Positions 1 to 9,842 of a stretch of 64,000 nucleotides of DNA are shown here, piece by piece. The stretch is from Candidatus Avichristensenella intestinipullorum (GTDB lineage Bacteria; Bacillota; Clostridia; Christensenellales; Aristaeellaceae). The position numbers were made by a program, and so were the translations under genes. The notes under the pieces were generated by a model, which worked only from the letters and a program-made list of their open reading frames with translations, was not told where the DNA came from and did not search any database. Numbering within the stretch: the first letter of the stretch is position 1; each line of letters begins with the position of its first letter. The stretch covers positions 29,573 to 93,572 of the forward strand of contig DVFI01000092.1 in NCBI GenBank assembly GCA_018713305.1, read 5' to 3'.

Positions 1-159
1 CAGCGAAGCCAGAGGTTGGCGTAAAACGCCCCTTCCTCGTCCGCCGCAAAGCGCGCGCCGCCTTCCTGTGCGCGCACATCGGCAAAGCCCAGCTGCCGCA
101 GCTCCTGCGCCACCACGCCTTCCAGCCCGAAGGGCGCAGTTGCGATATATTCGTGCATG
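1..159 (-). CDS. THUMP-domain class I SAM-dependent RNA methyltransferase (RlmL/YpsC-like), N-terminal fragment cut by window edge
   Basis: Reverse-strand translation MHEYIATAPFGLEGVVAQELRQLGFADVRAQEGGARFAADEEGAFYANLWLR matches the N-terminal pattern of YpsC/RlmL THUMP methyltransferases; preceded by GGAGG-type RBS. Confidence 0.75.
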
Positions 160-423
160 GCGCCTCCTCCTTACTGCCTGCCGACCGGCGCGCCGGGCGG
201 CCGTTTGACGGGACGTTTTCCGCGCTTTTCCCGGCGAAGCGCGCTTCCCTGTTTTTTTCGCCGGCGGAATGAAAAAAAGTTTGTCTATCCCCGGGAAAGC
301 CCTTCCATCCGTTCCGAAAAAGTGCTACAATAATCTTGCGATGCACGCTGCCTGAGGATGGCCGAGACGGACTGTTCCCCTCACGTCCGTTTATCTCCTT
401 TTTGCGGTGTGCATTTTTTGTAT

Positions 424-1785
424 TTATGCGTTTTTATCCGCGCTTTCCTTTTGTTTTACGGCGCGCAGGGGCCTGCCCGTGCCCCGTTCCCGGGCGACGT
501 CCTCTCCCTGCCCGCTCGGCGTATAATATGTGCGGCCCGTCAAATCCTCGGGCATATACTGCTGCTCGACCCAGTGGTTTGGAAAATCATGCGCATAGCG
601 ATAGTTTTCGCCGTTTCGCTCGCCGTCCGCGCCTCCCAGGCGCTGCGCGCCGCGATAGCTGGTGTCGCGCAGGTGTACCGGCACTGCGCCGAAGCCGCCT
701 TTCTGCGCGTCGGCCATCGCCTGGTCAATGGCCATGACGACGCTGTTGGATTTCGGGCTTTCGCACACGAAGACGATGGCCTGGGTAATGGCCAGCTTTG
801 CCTCGGGCATGCCGATGCTCTCCAGGGCCTGATAGGCCGCGACGGCCTGGAGCAGGGCCATGGGGCAGGCCAGGCCAACGTCCTCGCTGGCGTGCGCAAT
901 CACGCGGCGCACGATAATGCGCGGGTCCACCCCGGCATAGTACATGCGGGCAAACCAGGCCAGCGCAGCGTCCGGGTCCGAGCCGCGCAGGCTCTTGCAG
1001 AAAGCGGAGAGCATGTCATAGTAAAGCGACTCGTCGCACTGCAGCACCGGCTTTTGAATGGATTCTTCGGCGACCGCCAGCGTAATGCGGATATTTCCCT
1101 TCCGGTCGGGCGGCGTGGTCAGCGCGGCCAGCTCCAGCGCGTTGAAGGCGGAGCGCAGGTCGCCGTTGGCGACGCGGGCGATATGCAGCAGCGCGTCGTC
1201 ATCCGCCCGGACGCCCATGCGCGCCAGCCCGCGCTCGCCGTCCGCAAGCGCCGCGCGCAGCCCCCCGAGCACGTCTTCGAGCGTCAGGGGATAGAACTGA
1301 AACAGGCGGCAGCGGCTGACAATGGCGGGCGTCATGGAAATCATCGGGTTTTCCGTCGTAGAGCCGATGAAGCGGATGGAGCCTTTTTCGATGGCCGGCA
1401 GGATGGAATCGCTCTGCGCCTTGTTCCAGCGGTGGCACTCGTCCAGCAGCAGATAGGTCGGCTGTCCGTACAGGCGGCGTTGGTTTTCCGCCTGCTCGAG
1501 CACCTTGCGGACGTCGGCGACGCCGCTGGTCACCGCGTTCATGCGCACGAACGCCGCGCGCGTGCAGCCGGCGATGACCGAGGCGAGGGTCGTTTTTCCG
1601 CAGCCGGGCGGGCCGTAGAAAATGCAGCTTGTCAGGCGGTCCGCCTGAATGGCGCGCCGCAGCAGCCGTCCTTCCCCCACGAGATGCTTTTGCCCGATGA
1701 ATTCGTCGAGCGTGCGGGCGCGCATGCGATCGGCCAGCGGCGTATCCTCCCGCCGCTCCATGGCCATGGAAAACAGGTCGTCCAT
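424..1785 (-). CDS. rarA: Replication-associated recombination protein A (RarA/MgsA AAA ATPase)
   Basis: MDDLFSMAMERREDTPLADRMRARTLDEFIGQKHLVGEG...FYGPPGCGKTTLASVIA...LLLDECHRWNKAQSD; start at MDD with RBS GGAGG; upstream MFHVKH in the ORF track is a translated parS site. Confidence 0.92.
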   Translation of the reverse strand: MDDLFSMAMERREDTPLADRMRARTLDEFIGQKHLVGEGRLLRRAIQADRLTSCIFYGPPGCGKTTLASVIAGCTRAAFVRMNAVTSGVADVRKVLEQAENQRRLYGQPTYLLLDECHRWNKAQSDSILPAIEKGSIRFIGSTTENPMISMTPAIVSRCRLFQFYPLTLEDVLGGLRAALADGERGLARMGVRADDDALLHIARVANGDLRSAFNALELAALTTPPDRKGNIRITLAVAEESIQKPVLQCDESLYYDMLSAFCKSLRGSDPDAALAWFARMYYAGVDPRIIVRRVIAHASEDVGLACPMALLQAVAAYQALESIGMPEAKLAITQAIVFVCESPKSNSVVMAIDQAMADAQKGGFGAVPVHLRDTSYRGAQRLGGADGERNGENYRYAHDFPNHWVEQQYMPEDLTGRTYYTPSGQGEDVARERGTGRPLRAVKQKESADKNA

Positions 1786-1801
1786 TTCGGTTCCTCCCGT
1801 A

Positions 1802-1817
1802 TGTTTCACGTGAAACA
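1802..1817. promoter_or_regulatory. parS centromere-like site (ParB/Spo0J binding)
   Basis: TGTTTCACGTGAAACA, identical to the canonical 16-bp parS palindrome. Confidence 0.9.
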
Positions 1818-1838
1818 ATGCCTCCCGGCCGCGCCAAA

Positions 1839-1854
1839 GGTTTCACGTGAAACC
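1839..1854. promoter_or_regulatory. second parS-like site
   Basis: GGTTTCACGTGAAACC, perfect palindrome sharing the central GTTTCACGTGAAAC core, 37 bp from the first. Confidence 0.8.
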
Positions 1855-1895
1855 CTCGCCGTCCGTCCTCCCGGCATGCGCTCCCCGCTCCGCAC

Positions 1896-2708
1896 TCACA
1901 GCGCGACGGGGATGGGCCTGCGCTGTGAAAACGTCAGCGCCCATCGTATGCCGCAGCTCTTGGCCAGCTCCGCCGCCTCGTCTATCCAGCGCCCCACATA
2001 TTCGGGCGTGTGCGCGTCCGAACCCAGCGTGACAAACTCGCCGCCCAGCTCCCGGAATCGCGTGACAATCTCCCGGTCCGGCAAAAACTCCGGCATGGTC
2101 TTTCGGCCGGAGGTGTTGATTTCCAGCGCTTTCCCGTTTTCCGCCAGCCGGCGCAGCAGCGCGTCCATGGCCTCGGGCGCGTGACGGCGGCGCAGCGGCC
2201 TTTCCTCCAGCGGATACGGCGCAAACTTCGCGCAGTACCCGATGTGCGCGAAGGCGTCGAATTCTTCCGGCTCCCAGGCCATCGCCGACTCCAGGCGCGA
2301 CTCCACATAGCGCCTGTACAGCGTCGCCTGGTCGCGGTGTGCAAAAAACTCGGGCACAAACGGGTCTTCCTGGTCAATCAGGTGGAGCGAAAGCAGTTTG
2401 AAATCCAGCGGCAGCGCCGCGTGCCACCGCTTGATGCGCTCGCGGCAGAGCGGGTTGTCTCCAATTTCCAGGCCGGCCCGGATGGTCAGCTGCGGCCAGG
2501 CCTCCCGCGCCGCTTCGATGTCCGCCAGCCAGTCCTCCACCACCGGCGGCACGTCGCTGCCCGGATACGGATGGCCGAACTCGGTATGGTCGGTAATGCA
2601 GATTTCCGTCAGCCCCGTCCGCACGGCGGCCGCGCACAGCGTGTCCAGGCTCTGCTCGCAGTCCATGGAATGGCAGGTGTGCAAATGATAGTCAAGTCTT
2701 ATGGTCAT
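1896..2708 (-). CDS. PHP-family histidinol-phosphatase
   Basis: MTIRLDYHLHTCHSMD...ITDHTEFGHPYPG...GSDAHTPEYVGRWIDEA; PHP metal-binding motifs. Confidence 0.85.
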   Translation of the reverse strand: MTIRLDYHLHTCHSMDCEQSLDTLCAAAVRTGLTEICITDHTEFGHPYPGSDVPPVVEDWLADIEAAREAWPQLTIRAGLEIGDNPLCRERIKRWHAALPLDFKLLSLHLIDQEDPFVPEFFAHRDQATLYRRYVESRLESAMAWEPEEFDAFAHIGYCAKFAPYPLEERPLRRRHAPEAMDALLRRLAENGKALEINTSGRKTMPEFLPDREIVTRFRELGGEFVTLGSDAHTPEYVGRWIDEAAELAKSCGIRWALTFSQRRPIPVAL

Positions 2709-5700
2709 GGCAGTATATAGCCCGTCTCCTTTTCCAGCAAAAACAGGTTCTTTTCCCGCACCGGCAGGCCCGTAATCTGCGTCAGCGCCCGCGCATACAG
2801 CGCCAGCTGCGGCGCATAGCGCGCCAGCAGCGCGTCGACGTCCCACACATGGTCGGACTTGTAATCGACCAGCACCCAGGCGCCTTCCTCCAGGAAGCAG
2901 CAGTCGATGACGCCCTGCAGGAGCGTGCAGGCGGCGCCGTCGTCCATCCGCAGGTTGAACGCCCACTCGCGCCGTATCGTCTCCGCCCTGCGCATGCGCT
3001 GCCAGAGCGGGCCGTCCATACAGCGCCGCAGCTTCCCCAGCGGCAGCGCGGCCGCCTGTTCGGGCGAGAGCACGCCCCGCTCCACCAGATTTCGACATAC
3101 GGCCTGCAAATCCTGCGCGTCCAGCGGCACGGCCCGCAGAAAAGCATGGATGGCCTCTCCGCGCTCCGCAGGGGTCAGCCCGCGCGCCTCCAGAAACAGC
3201 GGCCGCCGGGGCAGGTCCTCCATGGTTCGCAGCGCGTCCTCCCTTTCGCCTTCCTTCGCCTGCACCCGCGCCAGCGACGATACGCTCTGCTTGAGCGGGC
3301 GCGCGTCCGGGGCCGGCGGCGTCCAGGCCAGCGCGCGCAGCGAATCGGAGATAAGCGGCGGCATGGGCATCTGCAGGATTCTTCCCGCAAATTCCGCCGC
3401 CCGGTCGCTCTCCGGCAGCGCGGGCAGGGGCTGCCGCAGGCCGTGGCGCGACAGGGACCAGCCCGCCTCGTCGCGGGCGACAGGCGCCAGCCAGTCCAGC
3501 GCGCACTGCGCCCCGGCCGGATCGCCCGCGTCCCACCGTTCCTCGTCTCCGGAACGGGGCGTTCCCACCAGAATGAGGCGGCTTTCCGCGCGCGTCAGCG
3601 CGACGTAAAGGATGCGGGCTTCCTCGGCGATTCCCTCGCGCCGGCGCTGGGCGGCAATGGCCTCCTGGGCCAGCGTCGGCCGGACGGCGCGCAGCGCCGG
3701 GTCGATAAGCGGCGCGGCGATGCCCAAATCGGCGTGCTTTTCCAGGCTTTCCATCCGCGGTGCGCGAAAGCGCGCGCCCAACCCCGCCACAAAGACAATC
3801 GGGAATTCCAGGCCCTTGCTCTTGTGGATGCTCATCACGCGCACCAAATCGTCGCGCTCGCCCAGCATGGGCGCGGCGAGGCCCTCGTGGCTGCGCACGC
3901 GCTCCAGATACCGCAAAAAGCCGCCCAGCCCGCCCCCCTGGGCCGTCTGGTACGCGGCGGCATATTCGCACAGCGCCCGCAGGTTTGCCTGCCGGGTTTC
4001 GCCCTCCGGCATGGCGCCCGCCTGCGCGTACAGCCCGGTCTGCTCATAGATGCGGCGCAGCAGCGCATCCAGCGGCATGACCTGCGCCTCCAGCGCCCAC
4101 CGGCGGATTTTCTCGATAAAGCCCCGCAGCGCCCCGGCCAGCGCATCCTCGCCCTGCGCATAGGCGAGCATGGCCTCCGCAAACGGGCCCTCCGGGTGCG
4201 CCGTGCGGATGGCCGCCAGCGCGCTGTCCTCCAGCCCCAGCGCGGGACCCCGCAGCGCGGCCAGCAACGGCACGTCCTGGCGCAGGTTGTCAATGGCTTT
4301 CAAAAGCGCGACGACCGCCTGCGTCTCCGGCCTGCCCAGCGCGTCCTCGCCCACGTCGGAGCGCGCGGCAATCCCCCGGCGGCGCAGCACCTCCGTCAGC
4401 GCCTCGGCTTTCCCCCGCGCGGCGCGCAGCAGAACGACCATCTCGCTGAGCCGGTAATGGCGCTCCGGCGCGTTGCGCAGCGCAATGATGCGGTCTGCAA
4501 TGATTTCCGCTTCCTGGCGCACGGCTTCGCGGGCCTCCGGGGTGAGCGCGTCTGCGCCTTCCGCATCCTCGTCCTCCTCGTCACACCGGCCGGCCAGATG
4601 CAGTTCTACGGGCGCGCCTCTCCACCCTTGCGTCACGCCGCGCGTCAGCTCTTCCTGCGGGCCGTATGTCAGCTCCATCGCGCCGCCGCAAAACACGCGG
4701 CGGAACACGCCGTTGATGCAGCGCAGCACGGTGGGATGGGAGCGGAAATTCGCGTTCAGCGCGATGCTCCGCCCGCCGCCGCCCGGCCGGTCGCCGTAGT
4801 CAGCCAGCTTTTGCAGGAACAGCCCGGGCTCTGCCAGGCGGAACCGGTAAATGCTCTGCTTGACGTCGCCCACCAGAAACAGATTGCGCCCATTGGACAC
4901 GCAGCCGAGAATGGCCTCTTGGATGAGGCTGGAATCCTGGTATTCGTCCACGAACACATGCAGATAGCGCCGGCGCGCCGCGTCGGCGACGGATTCCTCG
5001 CGCAGGGCGCGCAGGGCGCAATGCTCCAGGTCGTGGAAATCCAGCAGATTCCGCTCTTCCTTCAGGACGGCAAATCGCTCGTGAAAGGCGCGGACCGCCT
5101 CCGCCAGCCCTTCCAGCATCCTGCCGCTCTGCCCGATATCCTCGCAGCGCTCCTCCAGTCCGCCCACAAGGCGCTGCGCGCGCTGCTGCGCCTCCGTCAG
5201 TTTCTTCTTCGCTTCGTCCCGCAGCGCCGCAAAGCGCGAAACCGCTTCGGCAGGCATGTCCTTTTTCGCCGACGGCCGGCGGGCAAAGACCGTTTCGCCC
5301 CGAAGGGCCAGCGCCTCGGGCCCTTCCTCCGCCGCGCGGCGGAACGCCTCGGCCTCTGCCGCCTCCCGCTGCGCGAAATCCTCAAAGATTCCCGTCTCGC
5401 GCGCAAAGCGGACCAGCCGCTCATAGGCCGCCGCCGCACGCCGCGCGTCCTCGGCCACGCCCTCGCACAGCACCCGCATCCACGGGCTTTCCCGCAGCGC
5501 CTGCGGGGTGGTGTCCAGCTCGGCCAGCGCGCCGTCGAGCCAGGGCCAGGGGTCGGGCCGGGCCATCAGAAAATCATACAGCGCCTCCGTCTGCTCCGCC
5601 AGCTCCTGCTGCGTCAGGCAGGCGGAGACCCGCGCAAAGGCGGGCGTGGGCGATTCAAAGCAGGCGGTCAGCGCCTCTTCCAGCGCCATGGCCCGCAACA

Positions 5701-6061
5701 CGCCCAGCTCCGCCCCCTCCGCCACGCGGAAGGACGGGTCCACGCCCGCGGCCTGAAAATGCATGCGGCAGACGCGGGCGCAAAACCCGTGCAGCGTGGA
5801 AATGTCCGCGCGCTCCACGCGCAGCGCCTGCTCGGCCATGCCTTCCTCATACAGCCGCTTGAGAATGCGCGCGCGCATTTCCGCCGCGGCGGCGCGCGTG
5901 AAGGTGACCACCAGCATCGCGTCTATCCGCACGCCTTCCCTGGCCAGCGAGAGAATGCGCTCGGCCAGCACGGCCGTCTTTCCGCTGCCTGCCGCCGCGG
6001 TAACCAGGAGGTTTTCGCCCCGCGCCTCGATGGCCTGGCGCTGCGCCCGGGTCCACTGCAT
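2705..6061 (-). CDS. addA: UvrD-family helicase-nuclease, AddA-like subunit
   Basis: MQWTRAQRQAIEARGENLLVTAAAGSGKTAVLAERIL...VFVDEYQDSS...; C-terminal RecB-type nuclease motif GVIDCCFLEEGAWVLVDYKSD. Confidence 0.88.
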   Translation of the reverse strand: MQWTRAQRQAIEARGENLLVTAAAGSGKTAVLAERILSLAREGVRIDAMLVVTFTRAAAAEMRARILKRLYEEGMAEQALRVERADISTLHGFCARVCRMHFQAAGVDPSFRVAEGAELGVLRAMALEEALTACFESPTPAFARVSACLTQQELAEQTEALYDFLMARPDPWPWLDGALAELDTTPQALRESPWMRVLCEGVAEDARRAAAAYERLVRFARETGIFEDFAQREAAEAEAFRRAAEEGPEALALRGETVFARRPSAKKDMPAEAVSRFAALRDEAKKKLTEAQQRAQRLVGGLEERCEDIGQSGRMLEGLAEAVRAFHERFAVLKEERNLLDFHDLEHCALRALREESVADAARRRYLHVFVDEYQDSSLIQEAILGCVSNGRNLFLVGDVKQSIYRFRLAEPGLFLQKLADYGDRPGGGGRSIALNANFRSHPTVLRCINGVFRRVFCGGAMELTYGPQEELTRGVTQGWRGAPVELHLAGRCDEEDEDAEGADALTPEAREAVRQEAEIIADRIIALRNAPERHYRLSEMVVLLRAARGKAEALTEVLRRRGIAARSDVGEDALGRPETQAVVALLKAIDNLRQDVPLLAALRGPALGLEDSALAAIRTAHPEGPFAEAMLAYAQGEDALAGALRGFIEKIRRWALEAQVMPLDALLRRIYEQTGLYAQAGAMPEGETRQANLRALCEYAAAYQTAQGGGLGGFLRYLERVRSHEGLAAPMLGERDDLVRVMSIHKSKGLEFPIVFVAGLGARFRAPRMESLEKHADLGIAAPLIDPALRAVRPTLAQEAIAAQRRREGIAEEARILYVALTRAESRLILVGTPRSGDEERWDAGDPAGAQCALDWLAPVARDEAGWSLSRHGLRQPLPALPESDRAAEFAGRILQMPMPPLISDSLRALAWTPPAPDARPLKQSVSSLARVQAKEGEREDALRTMEDLPRRPLFLEARGLTPAERGEAIHAFLRAVPLDAQDLQAVCRNLVERGVLSPEQAAALPLGKLRRCMDGPLWQRMRRAETIRREWAFNLRMDDGAACTLLQGVIDCCFLEEGAWVLVDYKSDHVWDVDALLARYAPQLALYARALTQITGLPVREKNLFLLEKETGYILP

Positions 6062-6103
6062 GCCGTCTCCTCCCCGTCGGTCCGACAAAAGCCCGTAAGC
6101 TTC

Positions 6104-6139
6104 AGACCGCTGAAAAACGCAGTTTTTCAGCGGTCTTTT
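6104..6139. terminator. strong hairpin between gcvPB and addA, terminator-like
   Basis: AGACCGCTGAAAAAC-GCA-GTTTTTCAGCGGTCTTTT, near-perfect inverted repeat. Confidence 0.6.
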
Positions 6140-6191
6140 GCCGGAGAGAGGTCCCTCCGGCGGTCCTGTTCGTTTCGCGTTCTCGCCGGCT

Positions 6192-7616
6192 TCAGCCGAC
6201 AACCTTGGGTTTGCGGGCAGCCAGCGTCTGGTCGGGCCTGCCGACCGGCGTGGTCTGCGGGTAAGCGGCCAGCTTCTCCGGCGGCTCGCCCGCCAGCTCC
6301 AGCATGGCCTCGCAGAACGCGTCCAGCGTTTCGGGCGCCTCGCTCTCGGTCGGCTCGACCATCATGGCCTCGTGTACAATCAGCGGGAAATAGATGGTCG
6401 GCGGATGGATGCCGCGATCGATCAGGCCCTTGGCCACGTCCGTCGCGGTCAGGCCCGGGATGTTTTCGGTGCTGAGCACAAACTCATGCATGCACGGCCG
6501 GTGGAACCGGATTTCGTAGGTATCCCGGAGCCGGTGCATGATATAGTTGGCGTTGAGCACCGCCGCTTCGCTGGCTTCCCGAAGCCCTTTTCCTCCCAGC
6601 GACAGGATATAGGCGTAGGCCTTTACGCACACGCCGAAGTTGCCGTAAAAGGCCTTGACCTTCCCGATGGAAAGCGGCCTGTCGCTGTCCAGGGCATAGC
6701 CCGTTTCCGTCTTCACCACCACCGGCGTCGGCAGGAACGGCGCCAGGCGCGCCTTGCAGCCCACCGGGCCCGCTCCCGGGCCGCCGCCGCCATGCGGCGT
6801 GGAGAAGGTCTTGTGCAGGTTGAGATGGACGACGTCAAAGCCCGTATCGCCCGGCCGGACAATGCCCATGACCGCGTTCAGGTTTGCGCCGTCGTAATAG
6901 AGCAGGCCGCCCGCGCCGTGCACGATTTCGGCGATGGTTTCTATGCGCGTATCGAACAGGCCCAGCGTATTGGGATTTGTCAGCATCAGGGCGGCGGTAT
7001 CGGGCCCCGCCAGCCCGTGCAGCGCTTCGATATCCACGCCGCCGTCCGGCGCGGAGGGCACCTCGACCACCTCAAACCCCGCCATGACCGCGGAGGCCGG
7101 GTTGGTTCCGTGCGCCGAATCCGGAACGAGAATCTTTCGGCGCTGCGCCAGCTCCCCGTTGTGCCGGTGGTACGCGCGTATGAGCATCAGGCCGGTCAGC
7201 TCTCCGTGCGCGCCCGCGGCGGGCTGCAGGGTCATGGCGTCCATGCCCGTCACTTCGCACAGCGCGCGCTGCAGGTCATGGCACAGATGCAGGGCCCCCT
7301 GCACATCGCGCGCGTCGGCCAGCGGATGCAGGTCGCCAAACCAAGCGGCGGCCTCCTCGTTCATGCGGGGATTATATTTCATCGTGCATGACCCCAGCGG
7401 GTAAAACCCGTTGTCCACGCCATGGTTCCGGCGCGTCAGGGCCGTGTAGTGCCGAACGACCTCCACCTCGGAAAGCTCCGGCAGCGCAGGCGGCGCATCC
7501 CGCATCTCCTCGGGCAGCAGCCCCTCCCGAACCGGTACGTCCAGCGCCGGCACGTCCGCGCCGCGCCGCCCGGGATGGGAGATTTCAAAACAGGTGGGCA
7601 GGACACTGCGGCTCAT
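6192..7616 (-). CDS. gcvPB: Glycine dehydrogenase (decarboxylating) subunit 2
   Basis: ...[21 protein letters not shown]...; [23 protein letters not shown]-lysine motif. Confidence 0.95.
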   Translation of the reverse strand: MSRSVLPTCFEISHPGRRGADVPALDVPVREGLLPEEMRDAPPALPELSEVEVVRHYTALTRRNHGVDNGFYPLGSCTMKYNPRMNEEAAAWFGDLHPLADARDVQGALHLCHDLQRALCEVTGMDAMTLQPAAGAHGELTGLMLIRAYHRHNGELAQRRKILVPDSAHGTNPASAVMAGFEVVEVPSAPDGGVDIEALHGLAGPDTAALMLTNPNTLGLFDTRIETIAEIVHGAGGLLYYDGANLNAVMGIVRPGDTGFDVVHLNLHKTFSTPHGGGGPGAGPVGCKARLAPFLPTPVVVKTETGYALDSDRPLSIGKVKAFYGNFGVCVKAYAYILSLGGKGLREASEAAVLNANYIMHRLRDTYEIRFHRPCMHEFVLSTENIPGLTATDVAKGLIDRGIHPPTIYFPLIVHEAMMVEPTESEAPETLDAFCEAMLELAGEPPEKLAAYPQTTPVGRPDQTLAARKPKVVG

Positions 7617-8929
7617 GCGATCACCTCCAGGCCGCGCACGAGCGCGTCAATTTCCCTGCGGGTATTCATTTCCGTCACGCAATACAAAATGCCGTGCGCA
7701 TCCAGCGGCAGGCCGCCGACAATGCCCATCTCGCGCAGCGCCTCGTCAATCTGCGCGGCCGGCCGGTCGCTGTCCACGACGAACTCGTGGAAGAACGGGC
7801 CGGAATAGCGCAGCCGCATGCCGTGCAGGCTGCAAATACCTTCCGCCGCATAGTGCGCCTTTTGCAGGCAGCTCTCCGCGGTTTCGCGCAGTCCTTCGGG
7901 GCCCATGGCGGTCAGGTACAGCGCCGCGCGGATGGCGCACAGGGACTGGTTGGAGCAGATATTGCTGGTGGCCTTTTCCCGCCGGATATGCTGCTCGCGC
8001 GCCTGCAGGGTCAATACATAGGCGCGCAGGCCCGCATCGTCCACCGTTTCGCCGACAATGCGGCCCGGCAGGTTGCGCAGGTAGCGCTGCTTGACGGCCA
8101 TAAAGCCCACATACGGCCCGCCCCAGCTCAGCGGCAGGCCCAGCGGCTGGCCGTCGCCCACGGCAATGTCCGCGCCCAGCGCGCCCGGCTTTTTGCAAAT
8201 GCCCATCGCAATGGGGTTTACATAGCTGACCATCAGGCCGCGCGCGGCATGGATGGCCTGCGCCAGCGCCGCGGTATCCTCCAGGAGGCCGAAATAGTTG
8301 GGGCTGGGCGCAATCAGGCCCGCCGCGCCTTCGGCGTGTTCCGCCACCGCGCGCACGTCCGTCACGCCGTTTTCCAGCGGAATTTCCACCAGCTCCACCC
8401 CGGCGCAGGGCGCGTAGGTGCGCAGTACCGCCAGCACGTCCGGATGCAGGGAAAGGGAGACGAGCATCTTCTTTCTGCGCGTGCTGTCGCGGCACATCAG
8501 CATCGCCTCGGCCGCCGCGGTGGCGCCGTCGTAGACGGAGGCGTTGGAAGCGTCCATGCCGCACAGGCGCGCGATGAGCGTCTGGTATTCAAAAATGGCC
8601 TGCAGCATGCCCTGGCTCATTTCCGGCTGATAGGGCGTATAAGCGGTGAGGAACTCGCCCCGCTCCGTCAGGGCGTCCACAATCGCAGGAATAAAATGCC
8701 GGTACGCGCCCGCCCCGCGGAACATCGGACGCTCCGTATGGTTTTCGGCCGCATAGCCGCGCAGCGCGCGCAGCACCTCCGCTTCGCTCCTGCCCTCGGG
8801 CAGGTCCAGCGGACGGTTCAGGCGCACGCCCTGCGGGATATCGCGGAGCAATTCCTCCATGGAGGAAAGGCCCATGGATTCCAGCATGCGCGCCTGTTCC
8901 TCGCGCGTGGCGGGGATATAGCTTCTCAT
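7613..8929 (-). CDS. gcvPA: Glycine dehydrogenase (decarboxylating) subunit 1
   Basis: [20 protein letters not shown]...[38 protein letters not shown]; 4-bp overlaps with neighbours. Confidence 0.95.
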   Translation of the reverse strand: MRSYIPATREEQARMLESMGLSSMEELLRDIPQGVRLNRPLDLPEGRSEAEVLRALRGYAAENHTERPMFRGAGAYRHFIPAIVDALTERGEFLTAYTPYQPEMSQGMLQAIFEYQTLIARLCGMDASNASVYDGATAAAEAMLMCRDSTRRKKMLVSLSLHPDVLAVLRTYAPCAGVELVEIPLENGVTDVRAVAEHAEGAAGLIAPSPNYFGLLEDTAALAQAIHAARGLMVSYVNPIAMGICKKPGALGADIAVGDGQPLGLPLSWGGPYVGFMAVKQRYLRNLPGRIVGETVDDAGLRAYVLTLQAREQHIRREKATSNICSNQSLCAIRAALYLTAMGPEGLRETAESCLQKAHYAAEGICSLHGMRLRYSGPFFHEFVVDSDRPAAQIDEALREMGIVGGLPLDAHGILYCVTEMNTRREIDALVRGLEVIA

Positions 8930-9312
8930 GCCTTTTCTTCCTCCGCTTTGACCAGCGCTTCATAGGCGTCCGCGTCCAGCAGCGCGCCTTCGTCCAGCGC
9001 CTCTACGCGCACGCGGGCAATCCACGCCTCCCAGGGCGCCTCGTTTATCCTTTCCGGCGCGTCCTCCAGCTCGGCGTTGACTTCCACCACTTCGCCCGCC
9101 GCGGCGCAGAACACGTCCGACGCGGCCTTGACCGATTCCACCACCGCCAGACGGCCGCCCGCCTCCACGGCGTCGCCCACCACGGGCAGCTCCACAAACA
9201 CGATATCGCCCAGCGAGTGCTGCGCAAAATCCGTCAGCCCTATCGACGCGACGCCATCCTCCACCAGCACCCATTCGTGCTCCTTGGTAAACTTACGGTC
9301 CCTGGGAATCAT
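8926..9312 (-). CDS. gcvH: Glycine cleavage system H protein
   Basis: KFTKEHEWVLVEDGVASIGLTDFAQHSLGDIVFVELP...VVESVKAASDV lipoyl-lysine site. Confidence 0.95.
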   Translation of the reverse strand: MIPRDRKFTKEHEWVLVEDGVASIGLTDFAQHSLGDIVFVELPVVGDAVEAGGRLAVVESVKAASDVFCAAAGEVVEVNAELEDAPERINEAPWEAWIARVRVEALDEGALLDADAYEALVKAEEEKA

Positions 9313-9347
9313 AGGAAAGCCCTCCTTTTCATTTTACCCTCGCTTGT

Positions 9348-9842
9348 TTATAGCTCCACGGAAGGCGCCAGAGCGCCTTCCAGCTCCACCACATAGCGGC
9401 GCCTGTCCTGCGGGTCGCGCAGCACCGTCACGGTGTTCGCCTGCACAATCGGGCGGCCGCGCAGATAGTCGCTGCGGCAGGTATAGGTCACGCCGCCTTC
9501 CGTATACTGGCAGACCAGGCGCAGCAGGGGCCGTCCGTTCATGCGCACATTGTACGCGCTCTCCAGGCCGACGACCTGCGCCGTTATCCGTTCTCCATGG
9601 CGCAACAAATCCTCCAGCTGCCGCCTTTTCCGGCGCGTGTAGAGCAAAAAGCCCAGCCCGATGCAGACAAACACGCCGCCGCAAATCAGCGGCCCCAACA
9701 GCGCAATCCACACGGGCTCCGCCCCGTTTACCGCCGCCGCCACCCCCGCGGATATGCCCAGCAGCGCCAGGCCCACCGCCAGAAAAATCCTGCCCAGCAG
9801 CCGCTGGGGATGGGCAAAGAACCGGGAATCCTGCTGCGTCAT
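9348..9842 (-). CDS. Two-TM membrane protein, DUF3592-like, inside gcv operon
   Basis: MTQQDSRFFAHPQRLLGRIFLAVGLALLGISAGVAAAV...; start overlaps the gcvT stop. Confidence 0.65.
   Translation of the reverse strand: MTQQDSRFFAHPQRLLGRIFLAVGLALLGISAGVAAAVNGAEPVWIALLGPLICGGVFVCIGLGFLLYTRRKRRQLEDLLRHGERITAQVVGLESAYNVRMNGRPLLRLVCQYTEGGVTYTCRSDYLRGRPIVQANTVTVLRDPQDRRRYVVELEGALAPSVEL

Noticed and set aside
1786-1818. N-terminal MFHVKHTGGTE extension of RarA
   Set aside because: It is the translated parS site; the ATG at 1785 has the proper RBS and matches RarA N-termini.
358-2184. 608-aa plus-strand ORF
   Set aside because: Antisense to rarA and the PHP gene; low-complexity composition, no motif or credible RBS.
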